Assembly: GCF_016908275.1 (NCBI RefSeq)
Contig: NZ_JAFBDN010000001.1
Span: forward strand, 105,578 to 169,577
Direction: 5' to 3'
Length of the DNA: 64,000 nucleotides
Source of the DNA: Periweissella beninensis
GTDB lineage: Bacteria > Bacillota > Bacilli > Lactobacillales > Lactobacillaceae
The notes below the pieces were generated by a model. It was not told where the DNA came from. It was given only the letters and a program-made list of their open reading frames with translations, and made no database searches. The position numbers and the translations under genes are program-made. Each line of letters opens with the position of its first letter. Position 1 is the stretch's first letter. Below, piece after piece: positions 8,811-17,928 of this stretch.

Positions 8811-8843
8811 ACCCTCGCTTAGCTTGCCGCCAATTCGAGAGGG
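8811..8843 (-). terminator. Terminator of the amino-acid permease
   Basis: On the minus strand ACCCTCTCG pairs with CGAGGGT (one bulge) and is followed by seven T residues, about 20 bp after the permease stop. Confidence 0.8.
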
Positions 8844-8862
8844 TAATTCATATCTTGCTTTT

Positions 8863-10227
8863 TTATTGTTTATTTTTGCGTACTTTTAACATAAAAATAG
8901 CTGACATCACGGCCAAGAAAACAATTCCTACAAAAATTGAAGGTTGTGTTTCTGGATTAATCATCATGAAAATTAGTGTCACAATCAACGAAATAATGGC
9001 AAAATAATTAGAGATTGGATTTAAAGGCATTTTAAATGGATGATTATCGGTATTATTAGCCTTACGGAAACGTAGGTTACTAATTAAAATAACAAACCAT
9101 GGCACCATGCCAGGTAATACACTTGAGCTATATACAAGTACAAAAATATTAGTACTACCATGCATTAAGGTTGGTAAAATCTCATTTAAAATCAAGCCAA
9201 TTAAGATGCCACTCGACATTACAATAACAGCTAAATATGGCACACGATGCTTCGATAATTTCGTAAATTTTGGTGAAATTTCATTTTTCAAACCTAACGT
9301 ATAAAGCATTCGACTAGAACTAAAAATACCAGAATTACACCCTGACATTGCGGCCGTCATCATAACAAAATTAATTATCCCAGCGGCCGCAGTAATCCCT
9401 ACTTTCGCAAATGTTTGGACAAATGGTGAACCAATTTCGGTTAACTTATCCCATGGATAAATTGTCACAATCACAAATATTGCTCCAATATAGAAAATTA
9501 AAATTCGGGCAACAATTGAACGAATTGAACGTACAACTGCTTCTTGTGGATTACGCGCCTCACCTGCTGTAATTCCGATGACTTCAACCCCTTGGTATGA
9601 TGCAATAATGATTGAAAGTGAGAAAATAAAACCTTTAACACCACCCGTAAAGAAACCACCATGACTCCATAAATTAGAAAAACCAACTGGCTGCCAATTA
9701 TTACCTAATCCGAATAAGATAACTAATAAACCTAAAATAATCATAAAAATAATTGTAATAACTTTAATTAACGCAAACCAAAATTCGAGCTCACCATAGG
9801 CTTTAACTGATGTTAAATTAGCTACACACAAGGTCACGACCACTACGATGCCGGTTAACCAATCTGCGCTACTTGGCCACCAATAATTTAGATACTGACC
9901 AACTGCAATTACCTCACTAATACCAACTACTAAGTACTGAAAAACATTACTCCAAGCTGTTAAGTAACCAGCCACCGGGTGAATATACTCTGTTGCGTAA
10001 TTTACAAATGAGCCCGTTGAAGGATCAACATATAACATTTCCCCTAATGCCCGCATTACCAAGTATAAAATTAATCCGGCAAAGGCATAGGCTAGCAATA
10101 CAGATGGGCCAGTCCATTTAATTGTTGCTGAGGCTCCCATAAACAAACCCACCCCAATTGTGCCACCCAAGGCAATCATTTGCATCTGTCGTGAAGATAA
10201 ATCTCTACTTAATTCTTTTTTTGCCAT
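8863..10227 (-). CDS. AAT-family amino-acid permease under T-box control
   Basis: A 454-aa, 12-helix transporter of the APC superfamily. The opening SRDLSSRQMQMIALGGTIGVGLFMG and GYLTAWSNVFQYL are typical of the amino-acid transporter (AAT) family that includes aromatic, proline, lysine and GABA permeases. It imports amino acids by proton symport. The gene is monocistronic and preceded by a complete T-box leader whose specifier I read as ACT (threonine), so threonine or a related amino acid is the best guess. A close terminator follows. Confidence 0.85.
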   Translation of the reverse strand: MAKKELSRDLSSRQMQMIALGGTIGVGLFMGASATIKWTGPSVLLAYAFAGLILYLVMRALGEMLYVDPSTGSFVNYATEYIHPVAGYLTAWSNVFQYLVVGISEVIAVGQYLNYWWPSSADWLTGIVVVVTLCVANLTSVKAYGELEFWFALIKVITIIFMIILGLLVILFGLGNNWQPVGFSNLWSHGGFFTGGVKGFIFSLSIIIASYQGVEVIGITAGEARNPQEAVVRSIRSIVARILIFYIGAIFVIVTIYPWDKLTEIGSPFVQTFAKVGITAAAGIINFVMMTAAMSGCNSGIFSSSRMLYTLGLKNEISPKFTKLSKHRVPYLAVIVMSSGILIGLILNEILPTLMHGSTNIFVLVYSSSVLPGMVPWFVILISNLRFRKANNTDNHPFKMPLNPISNYFAIISLIVTLIFMMINPETQPSIFVGIVFLAVMSAIFMLKVRKNKQ

Positions 10228-10284
10228 AATACTACTTCCTTATTCTCAATGTCTCATCAGGATAACCAAAACATAAACGTTAAA

Positions 10285-10564
10285 AAAAGCGCCCCTAGAT
10301 AATAAATTATCTAGGGGCGCTTTTGCGCGGTACCACCCAAGTTTTTTTAATTAATCGTGTGCACTACAATTAATTAACTCACTTTGTTAGCGAATAACGA
10401 CTCTAACAGCACCGTTGATCTTTCAGTTTTAAACTTACTAGTATCACACTTTAAGGTAGTTTTCGATAAATGTAACTAGCCATTTGCACCATCCATGACC
10501 TCTCTGTAGCTTACATTTTTATCTACTCGTCCTTATTAACGTTTTCTTAATAGGGAAGAGTATA
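10285..10564 (-). promoter_or_regulatory. T-box leader, specifier probably ACT (Thr)
   Basis: The minus strand carries the antiterminator core GGGTGGTACCGCG (10338-10326), a Stem I with AGAGAGG bulge and GGATGGTGC region, and a strong terminator (GCGCCCCTAGATAAT stem, 10324-10285, then T7). The -10 TATACT is at 10564-10559. In the specifier loop the sequence is CGAAA-ACT-ACCTT (ACT at 10460-10458). The frame is set by comparison with the Met T-box at 63.5 kb (CGAAG-ATG-GTCT). Shifted readings (AAC, TAC) are less likely but not excluded. This leader fills most of the 514-bp gap between the two flanking genes. Confidence 0.85.
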
Positions 10565-10741
10565 TACCATTCATCCCCAACAGTAAATAGTATCTTTAAT
10601 AATTTTTTAATTTTTTATTTAGATTGACTATTTAAAAGCCATCTTTCCATATATATTAATTATTTAAATGATATTCATTAATGAAAGTTATTATTTAGTT
10701 ATAAAAGATACAAATGATGTTTAAAACTAGTAATACTGAGC

Positions 10742-12241
10742 TTAATGAATAAATGTTGCCAGAATCATAATGACAATTAAACCTGTTACTGAAATTAAGG
10801 TTTCCAAAACTGTCCATGTCTTCAACGTTTCCTTAACATCTAAATCAAAGAATTCTTTAAACATCCAAAAACCAGCATCATTAACATGACTAGCAGCTAA
10901 TGAACCCGCGCCAATTGCTAACACAACAAAGACTGGATTTACTGAACTTTGGGCGGCCACAATTGGGGCTACAATCCCAGCAGCTGTCATCCCGGCGACC
11001 GTTGCAGAACCAACAGAAACACGAATAATAACAGCAATTAACCATGCAAACAAGATTGGTGACATTGATGAGTGTGAAAATGCACTAGCAATGGCAGTTG
11101 AAATACCACCAGACGTAAGGACACCCTTAAACGCAGCACCCCCACCAATAACCAATAATAAATTCGCAATTGATTTAACGGCATCACTTAAGCTACCGTT
11201 AACTTCGGCCATTGTTCGACCAGAATGCCGGCCCATTGACCAAAGTGCAAATAATAGTGCAATAACCATAGCAATCAAAGGATTACCTAAAAATGCAATC
11301 ATTTTTTGGAAAAATGTTGGATGTAATAAATAACCATTTTGGGCGGCTGAGGTAAGGGTTTTCCAATTAGCATCACCGATTACACCACCATACACTTGCT
11401 TACCATCATTAACCACCATCGTGATCACTGTAGTAACGACCATAAAAATAACAGCCATTAAACTAGTTAAAATTGATAAACCAAACGAAGGGGTCTCTTC
11501 AAGCTTAAATTGCTTAACCTCACCCAAAGCATCTAACTTTTTAGTGATTTTAAATGCGGTTGGTACATACTTTTGCGCAAATTTAGTAAAAATTGGTCCA
11601 GCAACAATCATTGCTGGGATTGCGACAATAATCCCATAAATTAAGACCATGCCAAGTGGTGCACCTAAAATATTAGAAACAGCAGTTGGTGATGGTTGTG
11701 GTGGTAAGAACCCTTGAGCGGCTGATAAAGCCGTCGCCATTGGTATTCCTAGATAAAGTAATGGTACTTCTGCTTCAAGCGCAATTGTGAAAACAATTGG
11801 GATTAATACGACTAGCCCAACTTCAAAAAGCAATGAAATTCCGATAATAAATGATGCAAAAGCAACGGCCCATTGCAAACGCTTTTTACCAAATTTATCA
11901 ATTAAAGTTTTGGCAATTCGATAAGAACCACCTGAGTCAGAAACTAAGCGGCCAATCATCGACCCAAACCCAAAGACAACAACTAGTTCACCAAGGGTCC
12001 CCCCAATTCCGTTCTTTATGGCATCAGCAATTCCTGCTGGATTCATCCCTAAAGCAAATGCCACCACGATTGAAACAACAATTAATGTTACAAAAGTGTT
12101 AATCTTGTACTTTAAAATTAGGGTCAATAATAAAGCAATTCCTAACACCAAAATTAAAAACGGCCATACATTAAAGCCATTCATATTAAGCATAAATAAT
12201 CCGGTTTGCGGATCAGTTGCTAAACCAACTAAAGCAGTCAA
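10742..12241 (-). CDS. gntP: Gluconate permease (GntP family)
   Basis: A 499-aa, roughly 12-14-helix transporter of the gluconate:H+ symporter family; QGFLPPQPSPTAV and SGVGSATVAG-like (RVSVGSATVAGM) segments and SHVNDAGFWMFKEFF are characteristic. The start is TTG 12241, because GGAGG lies 8 nt upstream; the longer TTG at 12256 would overlap that site. It lies 33 bp downstream of gntK, so the two form an operon for gluconate uptake and phosphorylation, feeding 6-phosphogluconate into the pentose-phosphate/phosphoketolase route. No obvious terminator follows, and read-through would enter the T-box leader. Confidence 0.9.
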   Translation of the reverse strand: MTALVGLATDPQTGLFMLNMNGFNVWPFLILVLGIALLLTLILKYKINTFVTLIVVSIVVAFALGMNPAGIADAIKNGIGGTLGELVVVFGFGSMIGRLVSDSGGSYRIAKTLIDKFGKKRLQWAVAFASFIIGISLLFEVGLVVLIPIVFTIALEAEVPLLYLGIPMATALSAAQGFLPPQPSPTAVSNILGAPLGMVLIYGIIVAIPAMIVAGPIFTKFAQKYVPTAFKITKKLDALGEVKQFKLEETPSFGLSILTSLMAVIFMVVTTVITMVVNDGKQVYGGVIGDANWKTLTSAAQNGYLLHPTFFQKMIAFLGNPLIAMVIALLFALWSMGRHSGRTMAEVNGSLSDAVKSIANLLLVIGGGAAFKGVLTSGGISTAIASAFSHSSMSPILFAWLIAVIIRVSVGSATVAGMTAAGIVAPIVAAQSSVNPVFVVLAIGAGSLAASHVNDAGFWMFKEFFDLDVKETLKTWTVLETLISVTGLIVIMILATFIH

Positions 12242-12274
12242 TTTCTCTTCCTCCAAATAATTACTAGTTCTCTT

Positions 12275-13822
12275 TTAATCTTTGTTTGTATTGTTATACT
12301 TCCGCTGGAAATTAGCAATATTAGCATATTCTGTTTGTAATTGCCGACTCAAACGAATAAAGATTGGTACTAATTCACGATATACATTGTAGTTTTCAGG
12401 ATTTGGCGTATAAGTGTTACTTTGACCAACTAATTCTTCAATATCCTCTAACCTATCCATAATACCCAAAGCTTTTTTAGCAACAACAGTTGCAGCTAAT
12501 GCGCCAGATTCAAATGCTTCTGGGACTGTAACTGGTTGTTCAAAAATATCAGCAGCCATTTGCCGCCAAAGTGGTGACCGTGCAAAACCGCCAGTTGCCT
12601 GAATATTGTGCAAATCACCCACTACTTCTTCAAGGGCTAATGAAACCATGTAGATATTAAAAATAATCCCTTCAAGGACAGCACGGACCATATGTGCTCG
12701 CGTATGTTCATGCGTTAAGCCAAAGAATGAACCTCGTGCATTAGCATCCCATATGGGCGCTCTTTCACCACCTAAATAAGGATGAAATAATAATCCATCG
12801 GCGCCTGCTGGTACTTTTGCTGCAATACTGGTTAACAAATCATACGTGTCCATATGCAGTAATTTAGCAGTTGAATCTTCAGCATCAAATAAGTTATTTT
12901 TAGCCCAACGGAAAACATCACCTCCATTATTGACCGGACCACCCACAACCCAGTGATCTTTATCAAGAGCGTATGTAAATGTCCGCCCTTTAGGATCAAT
13001 CACAGGCTTGTTAGATACTACGCGAATCGCCCCTGATGTTCCAATCGTTACCGCAGCAACACCTGGTTGAATCGCATTTACCCCTAAGTTTGAAAGTGGC
13101 CCATCCCCAGCACCGTAGACGAATGCAGTATCTGCGGGAATACCAATGAATTTTGCATATTCCGGATCTAAATTGCGTGCAATTTCATATGGTTCAACTG
13201 GTTGTGGCAATTGTTCTTTCTTAACTCCAGTAACGGCCAACGCTTGAGCATCCCAATCCAATTCAAAAATATTGAACAAACCAGTTCCCGATGCAATTGA
13301 AATATCCATTTTATTATCACCAAACAAGCGGTGAAAGATATATTCTTTAATTCCAAGATAATGGGCGGCTTGTTTATAAATATCAGGTTTCTCATTCTTT
13401 AACCATAATAGTTTTGATAATGGTGCCATTGGATGGATCGGCGTTCCAGTTTTCGCATAAATCTCTTTTCCCAAACCATTATTTTTTAATTCTTCGGTGT
13501 AATTAACAGCACGTGTATCCGCCCAAGTAATTACACGCGTTAAAGGCTGCCAATCTGCATCAAAAGCAATTAATGAGTGCATTGAACTTGAAAATGAAAC
13601 AGCGATTAACTTATCTGTTGCAAAATTAAGCCCCTTAGTTACATCAATAATTCCTTCCGTAAACGCTTGAAAAATTTCATCTAAATCTTCTTCAGCCATA
13701 TCAGGTTCATCACGATATAATGTATAACCATGATTAGCTGTTTTAATAACTTTACTAGCTTTATCAAATAAAACTACTTTTGTCGATGTTGTTCCTAAAT
13801 CAACGCCAATTGTATAATCCAT
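12275..13822 (-). CDS. gntK: Gluconate kinase (FGGY family)
   Basis: A 515-aa FGGY carbohydrate kinase: N-terminal ATP-binding DLGTTSTKVVLFD, central GAGDGPLSNLG and C-terminal ATP motif QATGGFARSPLWRQM. Length and sequence match the Firmicutes gluconate kinases; the gntP neighbour supports gluconate over xylulose or glycerol. The start is ATG 13822, preceded by AGAGGAT; the longer frame to 13849 lacks a site. First gene of a gntK-gntP operon. A cre box and a perfect 14-bp LacI-type palindrome lie just upstream, so both carbon catabolite control and a specific LacI-family (GntR-type) repressor are expected. No such repressor is in the window. Confidence 0.9.
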   Translation of the reverse strand: MDYTIGVDLGTTSTKVVLFDKASKVIKTANHGYTLYRDEPDMAEEDLDEIFQAFTEGIIDVTKGLNFATDKLIAVSFSSSMHSLIAFDADWQPLTRVITWADTRAVNYTEELKNNGLGKEIYAKTGTPIHPMAPLSKLLWLKNEKPDIYKQAAHYLGIKEYIFHRLFGDNKMDISIASGTGLFNIFELDWDAQALAVTGVKKEQLPQPVEPYEIARNLDPEYAKFIGIPADTAFVYGAGDGPLSNLGVNAIQPGVAAVTIGTSGAIRVVSNKPVIDPKGRTFTYALDKDHWVVGGPVNNGGDVFRWAKNNLFDAEDSTAKLLHMDTYDLLTSIAAKVPAGADGLLFHPYLGGERAPIWDANARGSFFGLTHEHTRAHMVRAVLEGIIFNIYMVSLALEEVVGDLHNIQATGGFARSPLWRQMAADIFEQPVTVPEAFESGALAATVVAKKALGIMDRLEDIEELVGQSNTYTPNPENYNVYRELVPIFIRLSRQLQTEYANIANFQRKYNNTNKD

Positions 13823-13853
13823 AATTTTTATATCCTCTAAACTTATCAAATAT

Positions 13854-13867
13854 TTAAAGCGCTTACA
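13854..13867. promoter_or_regulatory. cre box upstream of gntK
   Basis: Minus-strand TGTAAGCGCTTTAA differs from the cre consensus by one position near the end. It lies 32 bp before the gntK start codon, where bound CcpA would block transcription. Confidence 0.6.
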
Positions 13868-13909
13868 AAAAATAAAACCGCAATTATCCTGTTCAATTAT
13901 TAATTATAA

Positions 13910-13923
13910 GGTAAACGTTTACC
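13910..13923. promoter_or_regulatory. LacI-family operator palindrome upstream of gntK
   Basis: GGTAAACGTTTACC is a perfect 14-bp palindrome with a central CG, the usual shape of a LacI-family operator. It lies 88 bp upstream of gntK. The remaining intergenic sequence up to 13990 is AT-rich promoter DNA. Confidence 0.65.
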
Positions 13924-13995
13924 GCATTGCAATAATATTGTGAAAAAAATATTTTATTATAGTACATATAAGTTAAAACCACCACTAACTATCTA

Positions 13996-14050
13996 AAAAG
14001 AAGTTCTGATAAAACAATTTTCATTACATTGTTTTATCAGAACTTCTTTT
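13996..14050. terminator. Bidirectional terminator with 23-bp perfect stem
   Basis: AAAAGAAGTTCTGATAAAAC and its complement form a 23-bp uninterrupted stem with a 9-nt loop, A-tract on one side and T-tract on the other. It probably ends the MFS exporter transcript (minus strand) before the gntK promoter. Confidence 0.9.
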
Positions 14051-14133
14051 ATTAATTAGCCCAGTTTTCAGTAGCTAATTATCAATATTAAATTTGCTCA
14101 CGTAGCTCACTTGGAGCGTAGCAGCACGCTAAA

Positions 14134-15351
14134 TTAAGCCTTTACGGTTGATTGTTTTAATTGAAAAATACCCATTATTAAAAAATTAATAAATACAAGC
14201 CCTGCTGTTACCAAGAAGACTTCTTGATAATCAAACGCACCGGCAATTACTGATCCTAGTAGTGGTCCAATGACTCCACCAGCGGCTTGAAATGATTGAT
14301 TATAACTAAAGATTCTCCCAAATGCTTCACGGGGTACTTCTAATGTTAAAACTGTCTGCACGGCTGGTAGTAAGGCCGCATTCGCCATCCCCAATAGAAA
14401 GCGCCAAAAGGCTAATGACCATGGTGATGATACCAAATACATTGGAATAAAGAAAACAGTAGCGGCTAACAAACCAAACACTAAAACACGTTGTGGCCCA
14501 ATTTCATCCATTTTATGGCCTAAGCGACTAGCAATCAGTAAGGTTCCAAAGCCCGGCATTGCCGCGACAACTCCACTGACAAAAGAAATATTTCCTTGAT
14601 TATGCATCAACTCTTTAACTAATAAACTGATAATTGGTGAAATTGACATTAATGATGACTGAATTATCAGGGTTGTCATAAACATTAACCAAATTAACTT
14701 AACATTCTTAACTTGTTTAAAAATCGTACTAATTTTCTGCATTTTTTGCGTTGGAATTGGTGTAAAATGCTCTTCAACATTTAACATTGTCATAATAAAA
14801 ACTAAGCCCATCACACATCCAGTAATATAAAAGGGTATCCGATAACCAAAGGTATTCGCTAAAATTCCACCAAAGAGTGGTCCTAACAAATTACCTGTAA
14901 CATTTGCGGTCATCATGTTAGCCATCACAGATCCTGATTTATTTTTAGTGGTCTCACTTGCCATTAACGCAGTGGCATTATTAATATATCCCGAAAAAAA
15001 GCCTTGAATTGCACGTAACACAATGATTACCCAAACATTTTGTGCTAAGCCAACCGCAAATATTGTAAATGCCATTACACCAGATGCTCTTAAACACATT
15101 AAACGGCGCCCCTTACGATCAGCTAAACTCCCCCAGTATGGCGAAATAATAGCTTGTGCCAAAAAAGTCACGGCAAAGGCAACACCTGAATAAATATTTA
15201 GCTCAATTCGACTATAATTTTGTAAACTTTCAATAAATAATGATAAAAAAGGCATTGTCATTGAAAAGCCAAGACCCGTCATAAAACAACCTATCCATAA
15301 AGTGACGAATGTTTTACGCCATGCCCGTTGACGCTGTTCGGTGTCATCCAT
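14134..15351 (-). CDS. MFS drug-efflux transporter (DHA1, MdtG/NorA-like)
   Basis: A 405-aa, 12-helix major-facilitator exporter. Motif A is SPYWGSLADRKGRRLM and motif C-like GNLLGPLFGGIL follows in helix 5. Mirror motif FSYNQSFQAAGGVIGPLLG is in the second half. It resembles multidrug/arabinose-type DHA1 exporters (MdtG, YttB). A clear paralogue with the same N-terminal FMTGLGFSMTMPFLSLFI pattern lies at 22593-23804 on the other strand. Substrate unknown. AGGAG precedes the ATG. Monocistronic, terminated by the 13996-14050 hairpin. Confidence 0.85.
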   Translation of the reverse strand: MDDTEQRQRAWRKTFVTLWIGCFMTGLGFSMTMPFLSLFIESLQNYSRIELNIYSGVAFAVTFLAQAIISPYWGSLADRKGRRLMCLRASGVMAFTIFAVGLAQNVWVIIVLRAIQGFFSGYINNATALMASETTKNKSGSVMANMMTANVTGNLLGPLFGGILANTFGYRIPFYITGCVMGLVFIMTMLNVEEHFTPIPTQKMQKISTIFKQVKNVKLIWLMFMTTLIIQSSLMSISPIISLLVKELMHNQGNISFVSGVVAAMPGFGTLLIASRLGHKMDEIGPQRVLVFGLLAATVFFIPMYLVSSPWSLAFWRFLLGMANAALLPAVQTVLTLEVPREAFGRIFSYNQSFQAAGGVIGPLLGSVIAGAFDYQEVFLVTAGLVFINFLIMGIFQLKQSTVKA

Positions 15352-15500
15352 ACTTGCTAACTCTCCTGTTTATTAAAATTAAAGCTATGGCAAATTTTAA
15401 CACTCATAACACAAAAATTCATTAACTATTAAATAATTTAACTAGATATTTAATTAAATAGTAACCAAATTATCAGGCATAAGTAATTGATACCCTATTT

Positions 15501-16301
15501 TTATTTTCGGATATAATTAGTTGATACTAAGTCTTGTTTAATAACCCCAATTGGTATGACAACCTTTTGAACATTTAAATAAGCAGGGGCAATCAGACCA
15601 CTTGCAAATACTAAAACTAACTTACCTTGTTCATTAATATAGAAGTTGTCTTTAATATCATGTGCTTTTATTTTAAAGTTTGCTTGTGTTTGTTTATTGA
15701 CAAAATCAGCTAAAAGCTTTTGATAATGATTATTTTTAAATAACATCGCTAAGGTTAAGACAAGACCATGCTTCAGATCGATGACGGTATATTTGTCTTC
15801 AACCAATGAATCAGCAGCGGTTTTAGTAATTCGTCTTTTTAAAACAACCAATTTTTGATCCTGATACACCTTGCTAAACGATTGTCGAACTGTTCTATGT
15901 TTTGTATCTTGTTTAAATTCAGTATCTAATTGACGCCCTTCATTAGCATACTGAGTATTTAGTTTATTAGCTAATTTTTGATTATCGATTTGTGCTACCA
16001 ATGGTACTTGAATATCAGCCCAACTAGTCTTATCGACATGCTTATACTCTCTAACTAAAACTAGTGAAACCAAATCTTTTAAACCACTAATCCGACTTGT
16101 AGCATTAACAAATTGATATGACGTATTTACAGCAATAACAAAAGAAGCCACGATTATAGCCACCCCAATCGTAATTTCCCACCAACCAAACCATTGACGT
16201 GTTTTTTTGGCAATGGTTTGATTAATTCTTTCTTTTAAGGCAAATTCTGGTATATCTTGTGATTTGTAGCGTGCTTTCATTTCTTCAATCTTCATGGTCA
16301 T
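15501..16301 (-). CDS. Membrane anti-sigma factor (RsiV-like)
   Basis: A 266-aa single-pass membrane protein: cytoplasmic N-terminal segment of about 40 residues, one helix (about 43-62, ITIGVAIIVASFVIAV), and an outer domain whose C-terminal part (FYINEQGKLVLVFASGLIAPAY) resembles the DUF3298/RsiV fold. Its ATG overlaps the stop codon of the ECF sigma gene (ATGA), the standard sign of a translationally coupled sigma/anti-sigma pair. It should hold the sigma factor at the membrane and release it on an envelope signal; in RsiV the signal is lysozyme. The identity of the signal here is inference. Confidence 0.75.
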   Translation of the reverse strand: MTMKIEEMKARYKSQDIPEFALKERINQTIAKKTRQWFGWWEITIGVAIIVASFVIAVNTSYQFVNATSRISGLKDLVSLVLVREYKHVDKTSWADIQVPLVAQIDNQKLANKLNTQYANEGRQLDTEFKQDTKHRTVRQSFSKVYQDQKLVVLKRRITKTAADSLVEDKYTVIDLKHGLVLTLAMLFKNNHYQKLLADFVNKQTQANFKIKAHDIKDNFYINEQGKLVLVFASGLIAPAYLNVQKVVIPIGVIKQDLVSTNYIRK

Positions 16302-16771
16302 TCTCCTAATTTCTTTTCCAATTTTTTCAAAGAGCGATAATATAATGATTTAATTGTACTTGTTGGTTTCCCAATGATATTAGCTGTTTCATCTAAAGAC
16401 AACTCTTCAAAAATATGTAACTTTATAACCTGTTGTTCCATCTCAGACAACTGTTTTAGTTCTTCTGCTAATGCTATTTGCTGTTCAAGCGAGACACTGA
16501 TAGGTGTTACTAAGTCTTTTTTCACCTCAGTCGTGTACTCCTTTGTCTGTTGGTTCTTTCTTTGCATATCAATAGCGGTGTTAATTAAGATTCGTATTAG
16601 CCATATTTTTAAATATTTTGGCTCCTTAATTTGCTTTAACTTTCTAAATGCTTTTTCAACCGTAATTTGAACAATATCCAATGCTTGCTGTTCATCATGA
16701 ACATAACTATTTGCAAGTCTAAATAGCCGGGCTTGCTCATGTCTAATAATTTTGATTAATTCTTCTTGCAC
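16298..16771 (-). CDS. ECF sigma factor (SigV-like)
   Basis: A 157-aa extracytoplasmic-function sigma factor with region 2 (ANSYVHDEQQALDIVQITVEKAFRKL) and region 4 helix-turn-helix (LSLDETANIIGKPTSTIKSLYYRSL). The start is GTG 16771, which has AAAGGAG 8 nt upstream; ATG 16798 has no ribosome site and would fall almost at the transcription start given by the ECF promoter. It redirects RNA polymerase to envelope-stress genes. It overlaps its anti-sigma gene by 4 nt and probably transcribes its own operon. Confidence 0.85.
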   Translation of the reverse strand: MQEELIKIIRHEQARLFRLANSYVHDEQQALDIVQITVEKAFRKLKQIKEPKYLKIWLIRILINTAIDMQRKNQQTKEYTTEVKKDLVTPISVSLEQQIALAEELKQLSEMEQQVIKLHIFEELSLDETANIIGKPTSTIKSLYYRSLKKLEKKLGE

Positions 16772-16806
16772 ATTCCTAACTCCTTTATTGTTTGCCATAA
16801 TTATAT

Positions 16807-16835
16807 TAGACGGTTATTTGCGGTAAAAAGTTTCA
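16807..16835 (-). promoter_or_regulatory. ECF-type autoregulatory promoter
   Basis: Minus-strand TGAAAC (16835-16830), a 17-nt spacer beginning TTTTT, then CGTCTA (16812-16807) reproduces the ECF/SigV promoter pattern (TGAAAC-TTTT...CGTC). The predicted start lies about 30 nt before the GTG codon of the sigma gene. Confidence 0.75.
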
Positions 16836-16883
16836 ATTTATTTATAAATAACTTTACGCCGCTAACTAACTTGATTAGTGCTT

Positions 16884-16912
16884 TTGTAACATTTTTTAAA
16901 ATATGCTAAAAT
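16884..16912 (+). promoter_or_regulatory. Promoter of the aquaporin gene
   Basis: TTGTAA (16884-16889), a 17-bp spacer, and TAAAAT (16907-16912) preceded by TGC (extended -10). The gene starts 42 bp further on. Confidence 0.6.
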
Positions 16913-16953
16913 TAAGTAGCAATAATTAATTATTTATATCTGGGGGAACAATT

Positions 16954-17619
16954 ATGAGAAAATATTTTGCTGAATTTATTGGTACTTTTGTCCTAGTATT
17001 TGTCGGGACAGGTACTGTTGCTATCGCTAACACAGGTAGCACTGCCGTTGGCTTCATTGGTATTGCACTTGCTTTTGGTCTAGCTGTTACTATTATGGCA
17101 TATGCTGTTGGTGGTATTTCAGGGGGCCACTTTAATCCTGCAGTATCATTAGCTATGATGATTAACCAACGACTAGATATTAAAGATGGTTTATTTTATA
17201 TCGTTTCTCAATTTTTAGGGGCTACTGTTGCTTCATTTGTTGTTAAAGACTTTGCAAGTAGCTTAAAACTACCAAGTACTAGTTTGGGGCAAACTGATTT
17301 TCCAAATATTAGTGCTGGTCAAGCCTTTTTAGTAGAAGCACTTATTACATTTCTTTTTATTTTTGTCATTTTAATGGTCACAAGCGATAAGTTTGGGACC
17401 CCTACATTAGCACCACTAGCAATTGGGGTAACTCTTGCCCTCCTAATTATGGTTACACTAAATCTTACCGGCGGCTCATTAAACCCCGCTCGTAGTTTTG
17501 GTCCTGCAATCTTAGCTGGTGGTAGTGCCTTATCACATTATTGGGTTTACTTCTTAGCTCCGCTAGTTGGTGGTGTGATTGCCGCTTTTGTTGGTCAATT
17601 TATGGGTAGTGAAGAATAA
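16954..17619 (+). CDS. MIP-family channel (aquaporin)
   Basis: A 221-aa, six-helix channel with the two pore half-helices HFNPAVS and SLNPARSFGPA. The Arg after the second NPA and the short loops favour a water-selective aquaporin (AqpZ-like) over a glycerol facilitator, which normally has NPARD and is longer. It conducts water, and possibly small solutes such as peroxide or lactic acid in lactic acid bacteria. Strong GGGGGAA ribosome site. Divergent from the ECF sigma operon; terminator follows directly. Confidence 0.85.
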   Translation: MRKYFAEFIGTFVLVFVGTGTVAIANTGSTAVGFIGIALAFGLAVTIMAYAVGGISGGHFNPAVSLAMMINQRLDIKDGLFYIVSQFLGATVASFVVKDFASSLKLPSTSLGQTDFPNISAGQAFLVEALITFLFIFVILMVTSDKFGTPTLAPLAIGVTLALLIMVTLNLTGGSLNPARSFGPAILAGGSALSHYWVYFLAPLVGGVIAAFVGQFMGSEE

Positions 17620-17637
17620 CTTAAATCGCTTTCTGTG

Positions 17638-17673
17638 AACAACTAATTCGTATTTTGAATTAGTTGTTTTTTT
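17638..17673 (+). terminator. Terminator of the aquaporin gene
   Basis: AACAACTAATTC pairs with GAATTAGTTGTT and is followed by a T-tract. The stem resembles the hairpins at 17840-17870 and 56205-56232. From 17674 to 17835 I see only AT-rich sequence without a feature. Confidence 0.85.
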
Positions 17674-17834
17674 GATTATCAAAGCACGTAATATCATAAA
17701 ATATAATCACTTTTAAAACGTATTTTTCTATTATTTAATTGCAACCTTTCTAGTTACATATCACTTTTCAAATTAATGATTACTATCAAAAACACGCACG
17801 TAGCAAACATAACTAATAATTTTTCGTACTGCAT

Positions 17835-17870
17835 AAAAAAGCAACTAATTCAAAATGAGAATTAGTTGCT
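17835..17870 (-). terminator. Terminator of the glycosyltransferase operon
   Basis: On the minus strand AGCAACTAATTC pairs with GAATTAGTTGCT around TCATTTT, followed by TTTTTT. It lies about 60 bp after the stop of the 724-aa glycosyltransferase. Confidence 0.85.
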
Positions 17871-17928
17871 TAGGTAGTTATTTAATGTTTGATTTATTAA
17901 ACCAATTTTTCAAAACATCCTGAATATT

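Noticed and set aside
10285..10564. Reading the first T-box as tyrosine, from GTGTGATACTAG further downstream
   Set aside because: That segment lies below the base of Stem I; the helix 10525-10470 places the specifier loop at CGAAAACTACC, and alignment with the Met T-box favours ACT.
16772..16798. ATG 16798 as start of the ECF sigma gene
   Set aside because: It has no ribosome site and would coincide with the predicted transcription start; GTG 16771 has AAAGGAG at proper distance.
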